A DNA stretch of 64,000 nucleotides from CAYJNO01 sp964371715 (lineage in GTDB: Bacteria > Bacillota_I > Bacilli_A > Erysipelotrichales > Erysipelotrichaceae), in contig CAYJNO010000008.1 of NCBI GenBank assembly GCA_964371715.1, positions 1 through 64,000 on the forward strand, in the 5' to 3' direction. The position numbers were made by a program, and so were the translations under genes. Numbering within the stretch: the first letter of the stretch is position 1; each line of letters opens with the position of its first letter. Below are positions 6,853 through 15,404 of the stretch, in pieces. Under the pieces are notes generated by a model, which was given only the letters and a program-made list of their open reading frames with translations, was not told the origin of the DNA and searched no databases.

Positions 6853-8362
6853 AATAATTTACTTAATAGTTATAGTAGGAGTAATTGGACTTTTAACCTT
6901 TGGTTTTATGTTAGGAAGTGAAGAAAAGGAAGTAGTAGTTGAAGAAGAGAAAACATATAGTGTAGAAACAATTAAAGTTAATCTAACAAGTGAACAAAAC
7001 TATATAGAATACGCTGCATTAATAAAAAATCAAGATATCGAACAAGTTATGTTTGATACTGTTGCGACAATAAATAAAATATATGTAGAAGAAGGTGATT
7101 ATGTTAATAAAGGTCAATTAATAATGACACTTGACGGCGATAATGCGGATACACAAATTGAACAAGCAGAAAATGCACTTAATACTGCTAGTTCTAATCG
7201 TAAAACAGCAGAGTCAAATTTAGATTTAGCTCAAAAAAGATATGACGCCGAAATAGCGAATCAAGAAAATGATAATAATAGTGTGACAATAAAACAAAAC
7301 TTGGATGATTCAACCTTGAAAAAAGATACAAAACAACAAGAATATGATGTTGAAAAAGCAAAAGTAGATGAATTAAATGGACAAATGGAAATGCTTGATA
7401 GTGAAATTGCAACACTTGAAGCTAGTAAAACAGCGTTAGTTGAACAAAAATCACAAATTGAAAGCAATGAAGCACTAACAGAAGAAGAAAAGCAATCACA
7501 AATTGAAGCTATTAATGTTGAAATAGGAACACTTGATACAAGTATTGCTGAGAAAAATAAACAAAAAGAAAATATAAATACAGAGCTAACTGAAGCTAAT
7601 TTAACTTTGCAGACAAAACAAACTGAACTTCAAACAGCAACTTTAGAATATAATGCTGCATTGGCTGCATATGAAGCTAATATTAGAGAACAAGATATTA
7701 CTCTTTCAACATTACAAAACAGTTTAGATACAGCTAAAAATGTCTATGATAGTTCAATTTCTGCAGAAGAAACAGCACAAAAAGCATATGATCGTTCTAT
7801 TGAAAATAAAAATGAGTTAAATTATTATGCAAAAAATTCAGGACAAGTAATATCTATTATAACAGAGGAGGGTGGCGTATCTACACCACTTGCACCTGTG
7901 TTAGTGATTGGTTCAGATAATTATGTTGCTGAATTTGGTGTATCTCAAGATGATGTGGATGATGTAAAGGTAGGAAACTTTGCACTAGTTACAAAAGATG
8001 GACAAACATTTAATGGGGAAGTATTAAATACAAGTGTAATACCTGATGAAGCAAGTAGAACTTATCTTACTAATGTATTGATTGAAGATGATAATATTGA
8101 CTTTTTACTAGGAGAATTAGTTGATGTAAAAGTATATATAGAAGAGGTTGATGGGATTTTTATACCAATAAATATCGTTTTAAACGATGGAGAGGATTAT
8201 GTTTATGTTGTTGAAGATAATCGTGCAGTCAGAAAAAATATTCAAATTATTGGTTTAAATGATAATCAGGTTATGGTTAGTGGTTTAGATAATAATGATG
8301 AAGTTGTATCAATGGGAATGAAAAATATTAAAAGTGGAAGTTTATTAAGAGTGGTGAACTAA
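6839..8362 (+). CDS. RND efflux periplasmic-adaptor-type subunit (HlyD/MFP family)
   Basis: The 507-residue protein has one N-terminal membrane anchor (about residues 5-24). A biotinyl-lipoyl half-motif follows (TINKIYVEEGDYVNKGQLIM, about residues 78-97). A long Glu/Gln/Ala-rich coiled coil spans about 105-320. The second lipoyl half is near SGQVISIITEEGGVS, and a beta-barrel/membrane-proximal end closes the protein. This is the adaptor of a tripartite-type pump. The coiled-coil hairpin is long, about 215 residues, although a Gram-positive cell has no outer-membrane channel to reach. Its stop codon abuts the pump start codon (8362), so the two are translationally coupled. Confidence 0.88.
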   Translation: MKKNRIIYLIVIVGVIGLLTFGFMLGSEEKEVVVEEEKTYSVETIKVNLTSEQNYIEYAALIKNQDIEQVMFDTVATINKIYVEEGDYVNKGQLIMTLDGDNADTQIEQAENALNTASSNRKTAESNLDLAQKRYDAEIANQENDNNSVTIKQNLDDSTLKKDTKQQEYDVEKAKVDELNGQMEMLDSEIATLEASKTALVEQKSQIESNEALTEEEKQSQIEAINVEIGTLDTSIAEKNKQKENINTELTEANLTLQTKQTELQTATLEYNAALAAYEANIREQDITLSTLQNSLDTAKNVYDSSISAEETAQKAYDRSIENKNELNYYAKNSGQVISIITEEGGVSTPLAPVLVIGSDNYVAEFGVSQDDVDDVKVGNFALVTKDGQTFNGEVLNTSVIPDEASRTYLTNVLIEDDNIDFLLGELVDVKVYIEEVDGIFIPINIVLNDGEDYVYVVEDNRAVRKNIQIIGLNDNQVMVSGLDNNDEVVSMGMKNIKSGSLLRVVN

Positions 8363-11300
8363 TGGTAGATAAATTAATTAAACAAATTATTGATAAAAGA
8401 AAAATAATTATCATAACATCCATTTTAATTGGTATCTATGGATTATATAGCTATTATATTATTCCTAAACAAGAAAACCCAGATACAAGTGTTGCAGCAG
8501 CAGTGATTACAACAATATATCCTGGAGCATCACCAGCAGAAGTTGAAAGAGATATTACAAATATAATTGAAGAAGAGATTGAAAAACTAGATCATATTGA
8601 TTACTATACTAGCTCAAGCTTAAATAGTGCAAGTGTAATTGTTGTAATGTATGATATGGAGTTTGAAATAGATGATGTAAAAGATGATTTATATGAGGCA
8701 ATAGATGTCTCAAATACAAAGTTACCATCGCTTGCAGAACCAAGTCAAATCAATACAGAAGTAGTATCAAACAATCAATTTATAATTAGTTTATCAAATG
8801 ATAAATATACTGATAGTGAACTTGTTGAATATGCTAATGTAGTGAAAGATATAATCGAAGATGTAGAAGGTATTGATACAGTAATTATTGATGGACAAAA
8901 AGAAAGAAATGTTGTAATTGAAGTAGCTAATGATAAACTCGAAGCTTATAATATTTCAATTGAAAACATATTAGGTGTATTACAAGCGCAAAATTTGTCA
9001 ATTCCATCAGGTAGTATAGAATATGAAGATACAACAATTAGTGTATCGACACCAGCAGTATTTGAAACACTAGAAGATATTAAAAATGTAGTTATTGGTG
9101 GATCTAGTGATTCATTAAGTTTTGTAAAGATAGAAGATGTAGCCGAAGTTTATATTGAAGAAGTTGGTGATTATAACTATTATCAAGATGGTAATAGTGC
9201 AATATTATTAACTGGTACAATTGTTGATGGTGAAAATGCAGTAATTGTTGGTGATGCTTTAAGAGAAGCTATTAATAAAGCCAAAGCATTATTACCTAGT
9301 GATTTAATGTTTCATGAAACAATGTATGCACCAGAAGATATTGAAAATTCAATCAATGATTTTGTTAGCAATTTACTACAAAGTATTGCTTTAATCATAA
9401 TTGTAGTAATGGTTGGTGTAAGACTCAAAAATGCGATAGTAATATCTGTAAGTTTACCTTTAAGTATATTGATTACATTTATTGTAATGGAATTTTTAAG
9501 TATAGAATTTCAATTTATTTCAATTGCTGCTTTAATAGTTTCACTAGGGATACTAGTTGATAATGCAATAGTAATGAGTGAAGCCATCCAACAAAATTTA
9601 AATCAAGGAATGGACAAAGAAAAAAGTATTAAAGAAGCAATAAAATCAACAGCAGTACCTGTGTTTTCTAGTACATTAACAACAATTGTTACATTCTCAA
9701 TTATTTATTTTGTACCAGGAGCAGTAGGTAAAATATCAAGCACAATTCCAACTGTCGTAATTACAGCATTAGTGGCAAGTTATTTTGTCGCAATGATTGT
9801 CACGCCTGTTTTAGCCTGCTTTGTCTTTGAACCTGAAAGTGAAGAAAAAATAAATAAAGTCTCTAAAGTTAAAAAATTTATTGATAAGATATTGCAGTAC
9901 AGTTTGAAAAATAAAGGTAAAATTATATTGTTATCTATATCAACACTTGTTATTTCATTATTATTAGCATTAACATTGGGTATGCAATTTTTTCCTGTTG
10001 CAAATAAACCAGTTCTTTACATTAACTTTGAAGGAGAAGGTATGTCATTAAACTCTTCAAATTATGTGGCTAGACAAATTAATGAAGTATTTGATAATGA
10101 AGAGTTAATCGATAATTATACATCAGCAGTTGGAAAAGGGTTACCAAATTTTTTCTTAACAGTACCAACAATTCAAACTGCACCAAATGTTGGACAATAT
10201 ATGCTACAACTTAATGAAGATTATTTAGATGATAATTTTGAATCAATAGAAGAAGCAACACGATATTTACAAACTTTATTAGATCAAAATGTTACTAGTG
10301 CTACTACTACAGTTAAAAACTTAGAATATTCAATTCCTTCCGAAGCGAAAATTACCTTTGCGATTAGTGGAGATAGTGAGGAAGTATATTTGGCGGCTGA
10401 AGAAATGGCTTCAGTATTAAATACAATTGAAGGAACAGATAATGTAAGAACAACAATTGTTCAATCTCAATATGATTACAATATTGAATTAGATAGTGAA
10501 AAGTTATCTTCTTATGGTTTATTGAAGTATGATGTTTTAAAGCAAATAAATACTTCATTAATGGGGGCAAATGCTGGAGTATTCCAAGGTGGAGATGAAA
10601 ATATGGATATAACATTAAGGTCGGATATCAATAGTTTAAGTGATCTTGAAAGTTTATACATTGTCGGCTCTGTTGCTAATACAAATGTTAGTTTATCTCA
10701 GGTTGCTGAGATAAGTTTAAAACCAGCAATACCAGTTATAGAGCACTATAATGGTGAAAACTATGTCTATGTATTAAGTGATGTTTTACCAGGATATAGT
10801 TCATTAAATATTGAAAATGAATTAAATAAAGAGTTTATTAATGATAATGATTTTGAGAATATAACATTTACAGGGCTTGGGGAAGTAAAGAATATGATGG
10901 ACTTAGTGTCTGATTTAGGTCTTAGTTCAATTATAGCAGTTATTGTAATTTACTTAATTTTAGTAATTCAATTTAAAAGTTATAATTTACCAATTATTAT
11001 CCTATCAAGTATACCATTAAGTTTAATTGGTTGTGGTTTTGGTTTATGGGTATTTAATATGGATATACAGGTAATGGCTTTATTAGGGCTTACAAGTTTA
11101 TTTGGTATTGTCGTAAATAATGGTATTTTACTTGTCGAGGCAATGAAGGAAAAATTAAGTTTAGGATTAGAGTTAAATGAAGCATGTATCGCGGCAGTAG
11201 ATGAAAGATACCGTCCAATATTTATGTCTAGTATTACTACATGCATTGGTCTTGTACCATTAATATTATCCGGCGATGCAATGACTGCACCAATGGCATC

Positions 11301-11394
11301 AGTTCTATTATTTGGGTTATTATTCTCTACGATACTGACTATGGTGGTAGTACCGACTCTATTTGCATTTCAAATGCAAAAGAAAGTCAAATAA
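8362..11394 (+). CDS. RND family efflux transporter, inner membrane pump
   Basis: The 1010-residue protein is a full-length AcrB/HAE-type permease: one N-terminal helix, a large external loop, a helix bundle at about 335-540, and a second repeat ending in a helix bundle at about 850-1005. Motifs include NPDTSVAAAVITTIYPGASP near the N-terminus and SLGILVDNAIVMSEAI in TM4. AcrB has Asp-Asp at the TM4 proton-relay position; here it is Asp-Asn, a common variant in other RND groups. It exports drugs or amphiphiles by proton or ion antiport. The substrate is unknown, but the TetR gene in the operon suggests an inducible toxic compound. Confidence 0.92.
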   Translation: MVDKLIKQIIDKRKIIIITSILIGIYGLYSYYIIPKQENPDTSVAAAVITTIYPGASPAEVERDITNIIEEEIEKLDHIDYYTSSSLNSASVIVVMYDMEFEIDDVKDDLYEAIDVSNTKLPSLAEPSQINTEVVSNNQFIISLSNDKYTDSELVEYANVVKDIIEDVEGIDTVIIDGQKERNVVIEVANDKLEAYNISIENILGVLQAQNLSIPSGSIEYEDTTISVSTPAVFETLEDIKNVVIGGSSDSLSFVKIEDVAEVYIEEVGDYNYYQDGNSAILLTGTIVDGENAVIVGDALREAINKAKALLPSDLMFHETMYAPEDIENSINDFVSNLLQSIALIIIVVMVGVRLKNAIVISVSLPLSILITFIVMEFLSIEFQFISIAALIVSLGILVDNAIVMSEAIQQNLNQGMDKEKSIKEAIKSTAVPVFSSTLTTIVTFSIIYFVPGAVGKISSTIPTVVITALVASYFVAMIVTPVLACFVFEPESEEKINKVSKVKKFIDKILQYSLKNKGKIILLSISTLVISLLLALTLGMQFFPVANKPVLYINFEGEGMSLNSSNYVARQINEVFDNEELIDNYTSAVGKGLPNFFLTVPTIQTAPNVGQYMLQLNEDYLDDNFESIEEATRYLQTLLDQNVTSATTTVKNLEYSIPSEAKITFAISGDSEEVYLAAEEMASVLNTIEGTDNVRTTIVQSQYDYNIELDSEKLSSYGLLKYDVLKQINTSLMGANAGVFQGGDENMDITLRSDINSLSDLESLYIVGSVANTNVSLSQVAEISLKPAIPVIEHYNGENYVYVLSDVLPGYSSLNIENELNKEFINDNDFENITFTGLGEVKNMMDLVSDLGLSSIIAVIVIYLILVIQFKSYNLPIIILSSIPLSLIGCGFGLWVFNMDIQVMALLGLTSLFGIVVNNGILLVEAMKEKLSLGLELNEACIAAVDERYRPIFMSSITTCIGLVPLILSGDAMTAPMASVLLFGLLFSTILTMVVVPTLFAFQMQKKVK

Positions 11395-11399
11395 ATCCT

Positions 11400-11427
11400 T
11401 TGATAAATTCATGATATGTGGTAGGAT
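11400..11427 (+). promoter_or_regulatory. Possible promoter of the DEAD-box helicase
   Basis: TTGATA (11400-11405), 16-bp spacer, TAGGAT (11422-11427). There is no clear terminator after the RND gene, so read-through is also possible. Confidence 0.35.
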
Positions 11428-11452
11428 GTAGTGAGTTTAAAAGGTGATAAAT

Positions 11453-12892
11453 ATGAATGAATTTAATTTAAGTAAAGAAATAATAGAAAGTTTAAAAATG
11501 TTAGGTTATAGTAAACCAACAAAAGTACAAGAACTGACAATACCAAAATTATTAAATGATGAGGATATAATTGTTAAGGCAAAAACAGGCAGTGGTAAAA
11601 CTGCTGCTTTTGCCATTCCGATTTGTGAAAATATTAAATGGGATGAAAGAAAAGCACAAGCATTAGTAATAACTCCAACTAGAGAATTAGCTTTACAAAT
11701 TAGAGAAGAGTTCTTTAATATTGGTCGTCTAAAAAGATTAAAAGTAAGTACATTGTTTGGCAAAGATTCATTTACTATACAAGCAAAAGAAATTAAAGAA
11801 AGAGTTCATGTTGTTGTTGGGACACCTGGACGCTTATTAGATCACTTAGAACGTGGTACTCTAAATGTAGATAAAATTAAATATTTAATAATCGATGAAG
11901 CAGATGAAATGTTTGCTATGGGATTTATTGACCAACTAAAAGGTATTTTAGAATATTTACCTACAAATAAAGTAACTGCATTATTTTCGGCGACAATAAA
12001 TAATGAAGTAAAAAAATTAAGTGATTATTATTTGTTAGATCCAAAGTATATTGAGATTCAAGATGAAGTTAAACCAAAAATCAAACAGGCTTTATGTTTA
12101 ATTAAAAATGAGCATCGTAAATTAACATTAAGAGATTTAATGATTGTTAATAAGCCAAATAGTGCCATGATATTTTGTAATACACAAAAAGAAGTTGAAG
12201 AGGTATATGAATATCTAAGCCGACAAGACTTTAGTGTTGATCGCTTGCATGGTGGATTAAGACAAGAAGTTAGAATTAAAATTTTAAATAGTTTTAAAAG
12301 AAAAAATTTCAGATATTTAGTATGTACAGATGTTGCAGCAAGAGGCATTGATGTTGCCGATATTGATTTAGTATTTAACTATGAGCTACCTGATAAATAT
12401 AGTACATATGTACATCGTATTGGTAGAACTGGGAGAATTAATAAAGAAGGACAAGCAATAAGTTTATATTTAGATAATCAAAAATCATTTATTAATGAGA
12501 TTAATGCTAAAATGGAAGAAAATGTAAATGAAATAATAAGACCAACATTAGAAGAAGTTAATGAAATGCGTAAAGAATTTGAAACATTAATGTTAACATT
12601 TGAAGATGACTATCAGGAGAAAGGTCATAAATTAAATGAAAATATTACAAGACTGCACATTAATGCAGGTAAGAAAACAAAAATGAGAGCATTTGATATC
12701 ATTGGTTGTCTTTGCTCATTAGATGGAGTAGAAGCAAAGGATATAGGTGTTATTAATGTAAAAGATGTATCTACTTATATTGAAATATTAAATAATAAAG
12801 GAAAACTTGTGTATAAATTATTACAAAATACACCAATTAAAGGACGCTTAAGAAAAGTTAGCTATGCTAATGAAGAGTGGTTTAGAAAATAA
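11453..12892 (+). CDS. dbpA: DEAD-box ATP-dependent RNA helicase, DbpA/YxiN type
   Basis: The 479-residue protein has the complete helicase core: Q motif (GYSKPTKVQ), Walker A (AKTGSGKTAA), PTRELALQI, DEAD (IIDEADEMF), SAT (FSATINN), TDVAARGIDV and HRIGRTGR. The C-terminal 75 residues (from about KKTKMRAFDIIGCLCSLDGV) match the DbpA RNA-binding domain, which in known members recognises hairpin 92 of 23S rRNA. A role in large-subunit ribosome assembly is therefore likely. I use the ATG at 11453 because AAAGGTG is 6 bases upstream; a GTG at 11444 falls inside that SD. Confidence 0.9.
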   Translation: MNEFNLSKEIIESLKMLGYSKPTKVQELTIPKLLNDEDIIVKAKTGSGKTAAFAIPICENIKWDERKAQALVITPTRELALQIREEFFNIGRLKRLKVSTLFGKDSFTIQAKEIKERVHVVVGTPGRLLDHLERGTLNVDKIKYLIIDEADEMFAMGFIDQLKGILEYLPTNKVTALFSATINNEVKKLSDYYLLDPKYIEIQDEVKPKIKQALCLIKNEHRKLTLRDLMIVNKPNSAMIFCNTQKEVEEVYEYLSRQDFSVDRLHGGLRQEVRIKILNSFKRKNFRYLVCTDVAARGIDVADIDLVFNYELPDKYSTYVHRIGRTGRINKEGQAISLYLDNQKSFINEINAKMEENVNEIIRPTLEEVNEMRKEFETLMLTFEDDYQEKGHKLNENITRLHINAGKKTKMRAFDIIGCLCSLDGVEAKDIGVINVKDVSTYIEILNNKGKLVYKLLQNTPIKGRLRKVSYANEEWFRK

Positions 12893-12898
12893 TAATAA

Positions 12899-12927
12899 TT
12901 GTGCTATATAAAATTGTTGTTTATACT
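12899..12927 (+). promoter_or_regulatory. Possible leaderless promoter of corA
   Basis: TATACT (12922-12927), with a weak -35 TTGTGC 17 bases upstream. The ATG at 12935 is 7 bases after the -10, where transcription would start, and no SD is visible. Confidence 0.4.
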
Positions 12928-12934
12928 ATGATAT

Positions 12935-13783
12935 ATGATAAATAATAATAAAAGTACATGGATTAATTATATTAATCCAACAAATGATGATGCAAAACAA
13001 ATGTATACTCAATATAATATAGAGTATAAAGATTTTTTGAGTGCATTGGATAGTGATGAAATTTCAAGATTAATAATAAAAGAAAATTATTACATGATAA
13101 TTATAGACATAGTTGTTAAAAATAATGATGATTATTTTACTACACCTATGTCTTTTATTATAAAAGATGAATTACTGATAAGTGTTTGTCTTAATAATAT
13201 TGATTATGAATTTAAAAATAATCATAATAATTTACTGATTATGCAAGATATACTATTAGAAAATAGTCTAAAGTATCAAAGATATCTAAAAGAAATAGAT
13301 AAAAAGAGAAAATTTATTGAAGAAAATATTGACAAAAGTGCTAATGATAAGCAATTTATAGAACTGCATCATTTAAATTCAACTTTAGTTCAATTTGCTA
13401 CTTCTTTAATAGGGAATAATTTGGTTTTTGGAAGATTAGATAAACACATAATTAAAGATAATGAGTTATTAGAAGAAATAATAATTGAAACAAAACAAGC
13501 TTTAGAGATGTGTAATGTCTATCGTGAAATAATTGGTAGTACAAAAGATTTGATGGCTACAATAGTCAATAATCGTCTAAATAATATAATGAAACTTTTA
13601 GCTTTAATCACAATAGTGATGGCAATACCGACAATAATTGCTGGTTTATATGGCATGAATGTCGAAACAAGTGGTATACCATTAGCTAATTATACTTGGA
13701 GTTTTTTATTTGTTTGTATTTTGATAATATCTTTAACCTTGATATTAGTGATTGTGATAAATAAAACTAAATATTTAAAATAA
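12935..13783 (+). CDS. corA: CorA-like magnesium/divalent cation transporter
   Basis: The 282-residue protein has a cytoplasmic alpha/beta domain and a long helix region (about 100-215). Two C-terminal membrane helices (about 222-242 and 252-274) are joined by the CorA signature GMN in IIAGLYGMNVE. Pentameric CorA channels import Mg2+ or related divalent cations. The length is slightly short of typical CorA (about 310-320) because the N-terminal domain is compact. There is no SD before the ATG and the -10 element is only 7 bases away, suggesting a leaderless transcript. The PyrR-controlled permease gene follows from its own promoter. Confidence 0.85.
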   Translation: MINNNKSTWINYINPTNDDAKQMYTQYNIEYKDFLSALDSDEISRLIIKENYYMIIIDIVVKNNDDYFTTPMSFIIKDELLISVCLNNIDYEFKNNHNNLLIMQDILLENSLKYQRYLKEIDKKRKFIEENIDKSANDKQFIELHHLNSTLVQFATSLIGNNLVFGRLDKHIIKDNELLEEIIIETKQALEMCNVYREIIGSTKDLMATIVNNRLNNIMKLLALITIVMAIPTIIAGLYGMNVETSGIPLANYTWSFLFVCILIISLTLILVIVINKTKYLK

Positions 13784-13785
13784 AT

Positions 13786-13815
13786 TTGATATTCCAAAAA
13801 AAACTATGATAAAAT
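13786..13815 (+). promoter_or_regulatory. Promoter of the uracil permease gene
   Basis: TTGATA (13786-13791), 18-bp spacer, TAAAAT (13810-13815). Transcription would begin near 13822, just at the PyrR-type RNA motif. Confidence 0.55.
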
Positions 13816-13820
13816 ATAAC

Positions 13821-13855
13821 TGTCCTTTAAGGTAGTCCGAGAGATTATTAAGGTA
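13821..13855 (+). promoter_or_regulatory. PyrR-binding RNA motif of the uracil permease leader
   Basis: The leader reads CCTTTAA, then AGTCCGAGAGATT, then TTAAGG. This matches the PyrR binding-loop pattern of pyr operons (CCUUUAA ... AGUCC-AGAGAGGCU ... AAGG), with A for the last G of the loop. Flanking arms pair as CCTTTAA/TTAAGG. Bound PyrR-UMP would favour the downstream terminator. The PyrR gene is not in this window. Confidence 0.75.
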
Positions 13856-13869
13856 AAAGATTATTTTTT

Positions 13870-13894
13870 AAAGGCATATTATGCCTTTTTTTTT
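13870..13894 (+). terminator. Attenuator terminator before the uracil permease
   Basis: AAAGGCA - TATTA - TGCCTTT followed by a run of T, ending 16 bases before the start codon. Its position inside the leader makes it the regulated terminator of the PyrR element. Confidence 0.85.
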
Positions 13895-13910
13895 GTGAGG
13901 AGAGAATAAA

Positions 13911-15188
13911 ATGAGCGAAAAAGTAGAATTATTGTATGATGTAAAAGATAAACCAAGTTTTAAAATGGGTTTATTATTGGCTATTCAACACGTATTTGGT
14001 ATGTTTGGTGCTACAATTTTAGTACCATTATTAACTGGGTATCCAGTATCAGTTGCGCTATTTGCATCAGGAATTGGAACAATTATTTATTTAAGTTGTA
14101 CTAAGTTTAAAGTGCCTGTTTATTTAGGTTCTTCATTTGCATATATTACAGCAGTTTTAATCGCTGTAGAGCAAATGGGTGGTAGTATTAATGCAGCACA
14201 AACAGGATTAATTTTAGTAGGAGTAATTTATCTTGTAGTAGCTTTTTTAGTTAAATATATTGGTTCAGGATTTATTACTAAATTATTACCTCCAATTGTT
14301 GTGGGTCCAATGATTATTGTAATTGGTTTAGGACTTGCGTCTAATGCTGTTTCTAATGCCGGTTTAGTTGCTGAAGGAAATATTGTTAATGTTGCAGTAG
14401 CATTTATTACATTCTTAACGTGTGCTACCTTAGCAATTAAAGCAAAAGGTATTTTAAAGATTACTCCATTTTTATGTTCTATTATTGTCGGTTATTTAGT
14501 TGCTGTTGCATTTAATATTGTTGATTTTCAACCGGTTATAGAAGTTATTAACAATGGTAGTTTTATTGGTTTGCCAGATTTTATACTTCCATTTAAATCT
14601 GGAATCTTTGATAGCTATGAATTATATTTTGGACCTGAAACATTTGCTATTTTACCTGTAGCTATCGTAACAATTTCAGAACATATTGGAGATCATAGTG
14701 TTCTTGGTAAAGTATGTAATAAAAATTTCCTTGAAGATCCAGGATTAAGCCGTACGTTAAGTGGTGATGGTTTAGCAACAGCAGTATCTGCTATTTTAGG
14801 TGGACCTGCTAATACAACATATGGTGAAAATACAGGTATTATTGGGATGACTAAAGTTGCATCAGTATATGTAATTTTGGGTGCTGCAATCATAGCTATT
14901 GGGTTATCATTCTTACCAATTGTATCAGCTATCATTAGTACAATTCCAAATGCTGTACTTGGTGGTATGTCGATTATTTTATATGGTGTTATTGCTTCAA
15001 ATGGTCTAAGAGTATTAGTTGATAGTAATATAGATTTTTCAAAACAACGTAATTTAGTTATTGCTTCTGCAATGTTAGTTATTGGTCTTGGTGGTGCAAT
15101 TTTACCAATTGGAGATTTCTTAACATTATCCGGTACAGCTTTAGCGGCGATTGTAGGAGTAATATTAAATTTAATTTATAAAAACTAG
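13911..15188 (+). CDS. uraA: Uracil/xanthine permease (NCS2 family), uracil permease
   Basis: The 425-residue protein is an NCS2/NAT nucleobase:cation symporter with about 12-14 membrane helices. Seen motifs are LLAIQHVFGMFGATILVPLL near residue 20, the conserved Glu in ISEHIGDHSVLG, and GGPANTTYGENTGI. UraA/PyrP members import uracil. A uracil rather than purine substrate is supported by the PyrR-type leader and by upp elsewhere in the window. SD is GGAG. The gene ends at a strong terminator immediately before the glmS promoter. Confidence 0.93.
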   Translation: MSEKVELLYDVKDKPSFKMGLLLAIQHVFGMFGATILVPLLTGYPVSVALFASGIGTIIYLSCTKFKVPVYLGSSFAYITAVLIAVEQMGGSINAAQTGLILVGVIYLVVAFLVKYIGSGFITKLLPPIVVGPMIIVIGLGLASNAVSNAGLVAEGNIVNVAVAFITFLTCATLAIKAKGILKITPFLCSIIVGYLVAVAFNIVDFQPVIEVINNGSFIGLPDFILPFKSGIFDSYELYFGPETFAILPVAIVTISEHIGDHSVLGKVCNKNFLEDPGLSRTLSGDGLATAVSAILGGPANTTYGENTGIIGMTKVASVYVILGAAIIAIGLSFLPIVSAIISTIPNAVLGGMSIILYGVIASNGLRVLVDSNIDFSKQRNLVIASAMLVIGLGGAILPIGDFLTLSGTALAAIVGVILNLIYKN

Positions 15189-15208
15189 TTATTAAACTAG
15201 TTTTTTTT
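15180..15208 (+). terminator. Terminator after uraA
   Basis: AAAAACTAGTT paired with AACTAGTTTTT and a T run. The hairpin starts inside the last codons of uraA. Confidence 0.85.
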
Positions 15209-15209
15209 G

Positions 15210-15218
15210 TGTTATAAT
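15210..15218 (+). promoter_or_regulatory. Extended -10 promoter of glmS
   Basis: TGTTATAAT, an extended -10 (TGN-TATAAT), begins right after the T run of the uraA terminator. No good -35 is seen. Confidence 0.55.
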
Positions 15219-15227
15219 TTTTTACAG

Positions 15228-15372
15228 GTGATTAAATAATCACTTAGCGCCTGGACACTTTAGTGTTGACGAGGATAATAGTTATCGAAATATTCGGCGG
15301 GTACTATTACGGTGAAATGTGCATCGAAATAATGACTAACAAAGTATAATAAGCAAAAAGGTCATTAATCAC
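15228..15372 (+). ncRNA. glmS ribozyme (glucosamine-6-phosphate-activated)
   Basis: The glmS leader carries the conserved ribozyme core in order: AGCGCCTGG at 15246, GACGAGGAT from 15268, ATCGA, ATTCGGCGG near 15292, and a CGGTGAA segment near 15310. Known glmS ribozymes self-cleave before the G of AGCGCC when glucosamine-6-phosphate binds, so the predicted cut is between 15246 and 15247. Cleavage leads to mRNA decay and feedback control of GlmS. The boundaries are approximate. Confidence 0.93.
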
Positions 15373-15404
15373 ATATTTTTTATAATGAAAAAAGGAGAAT
15401 AAAA

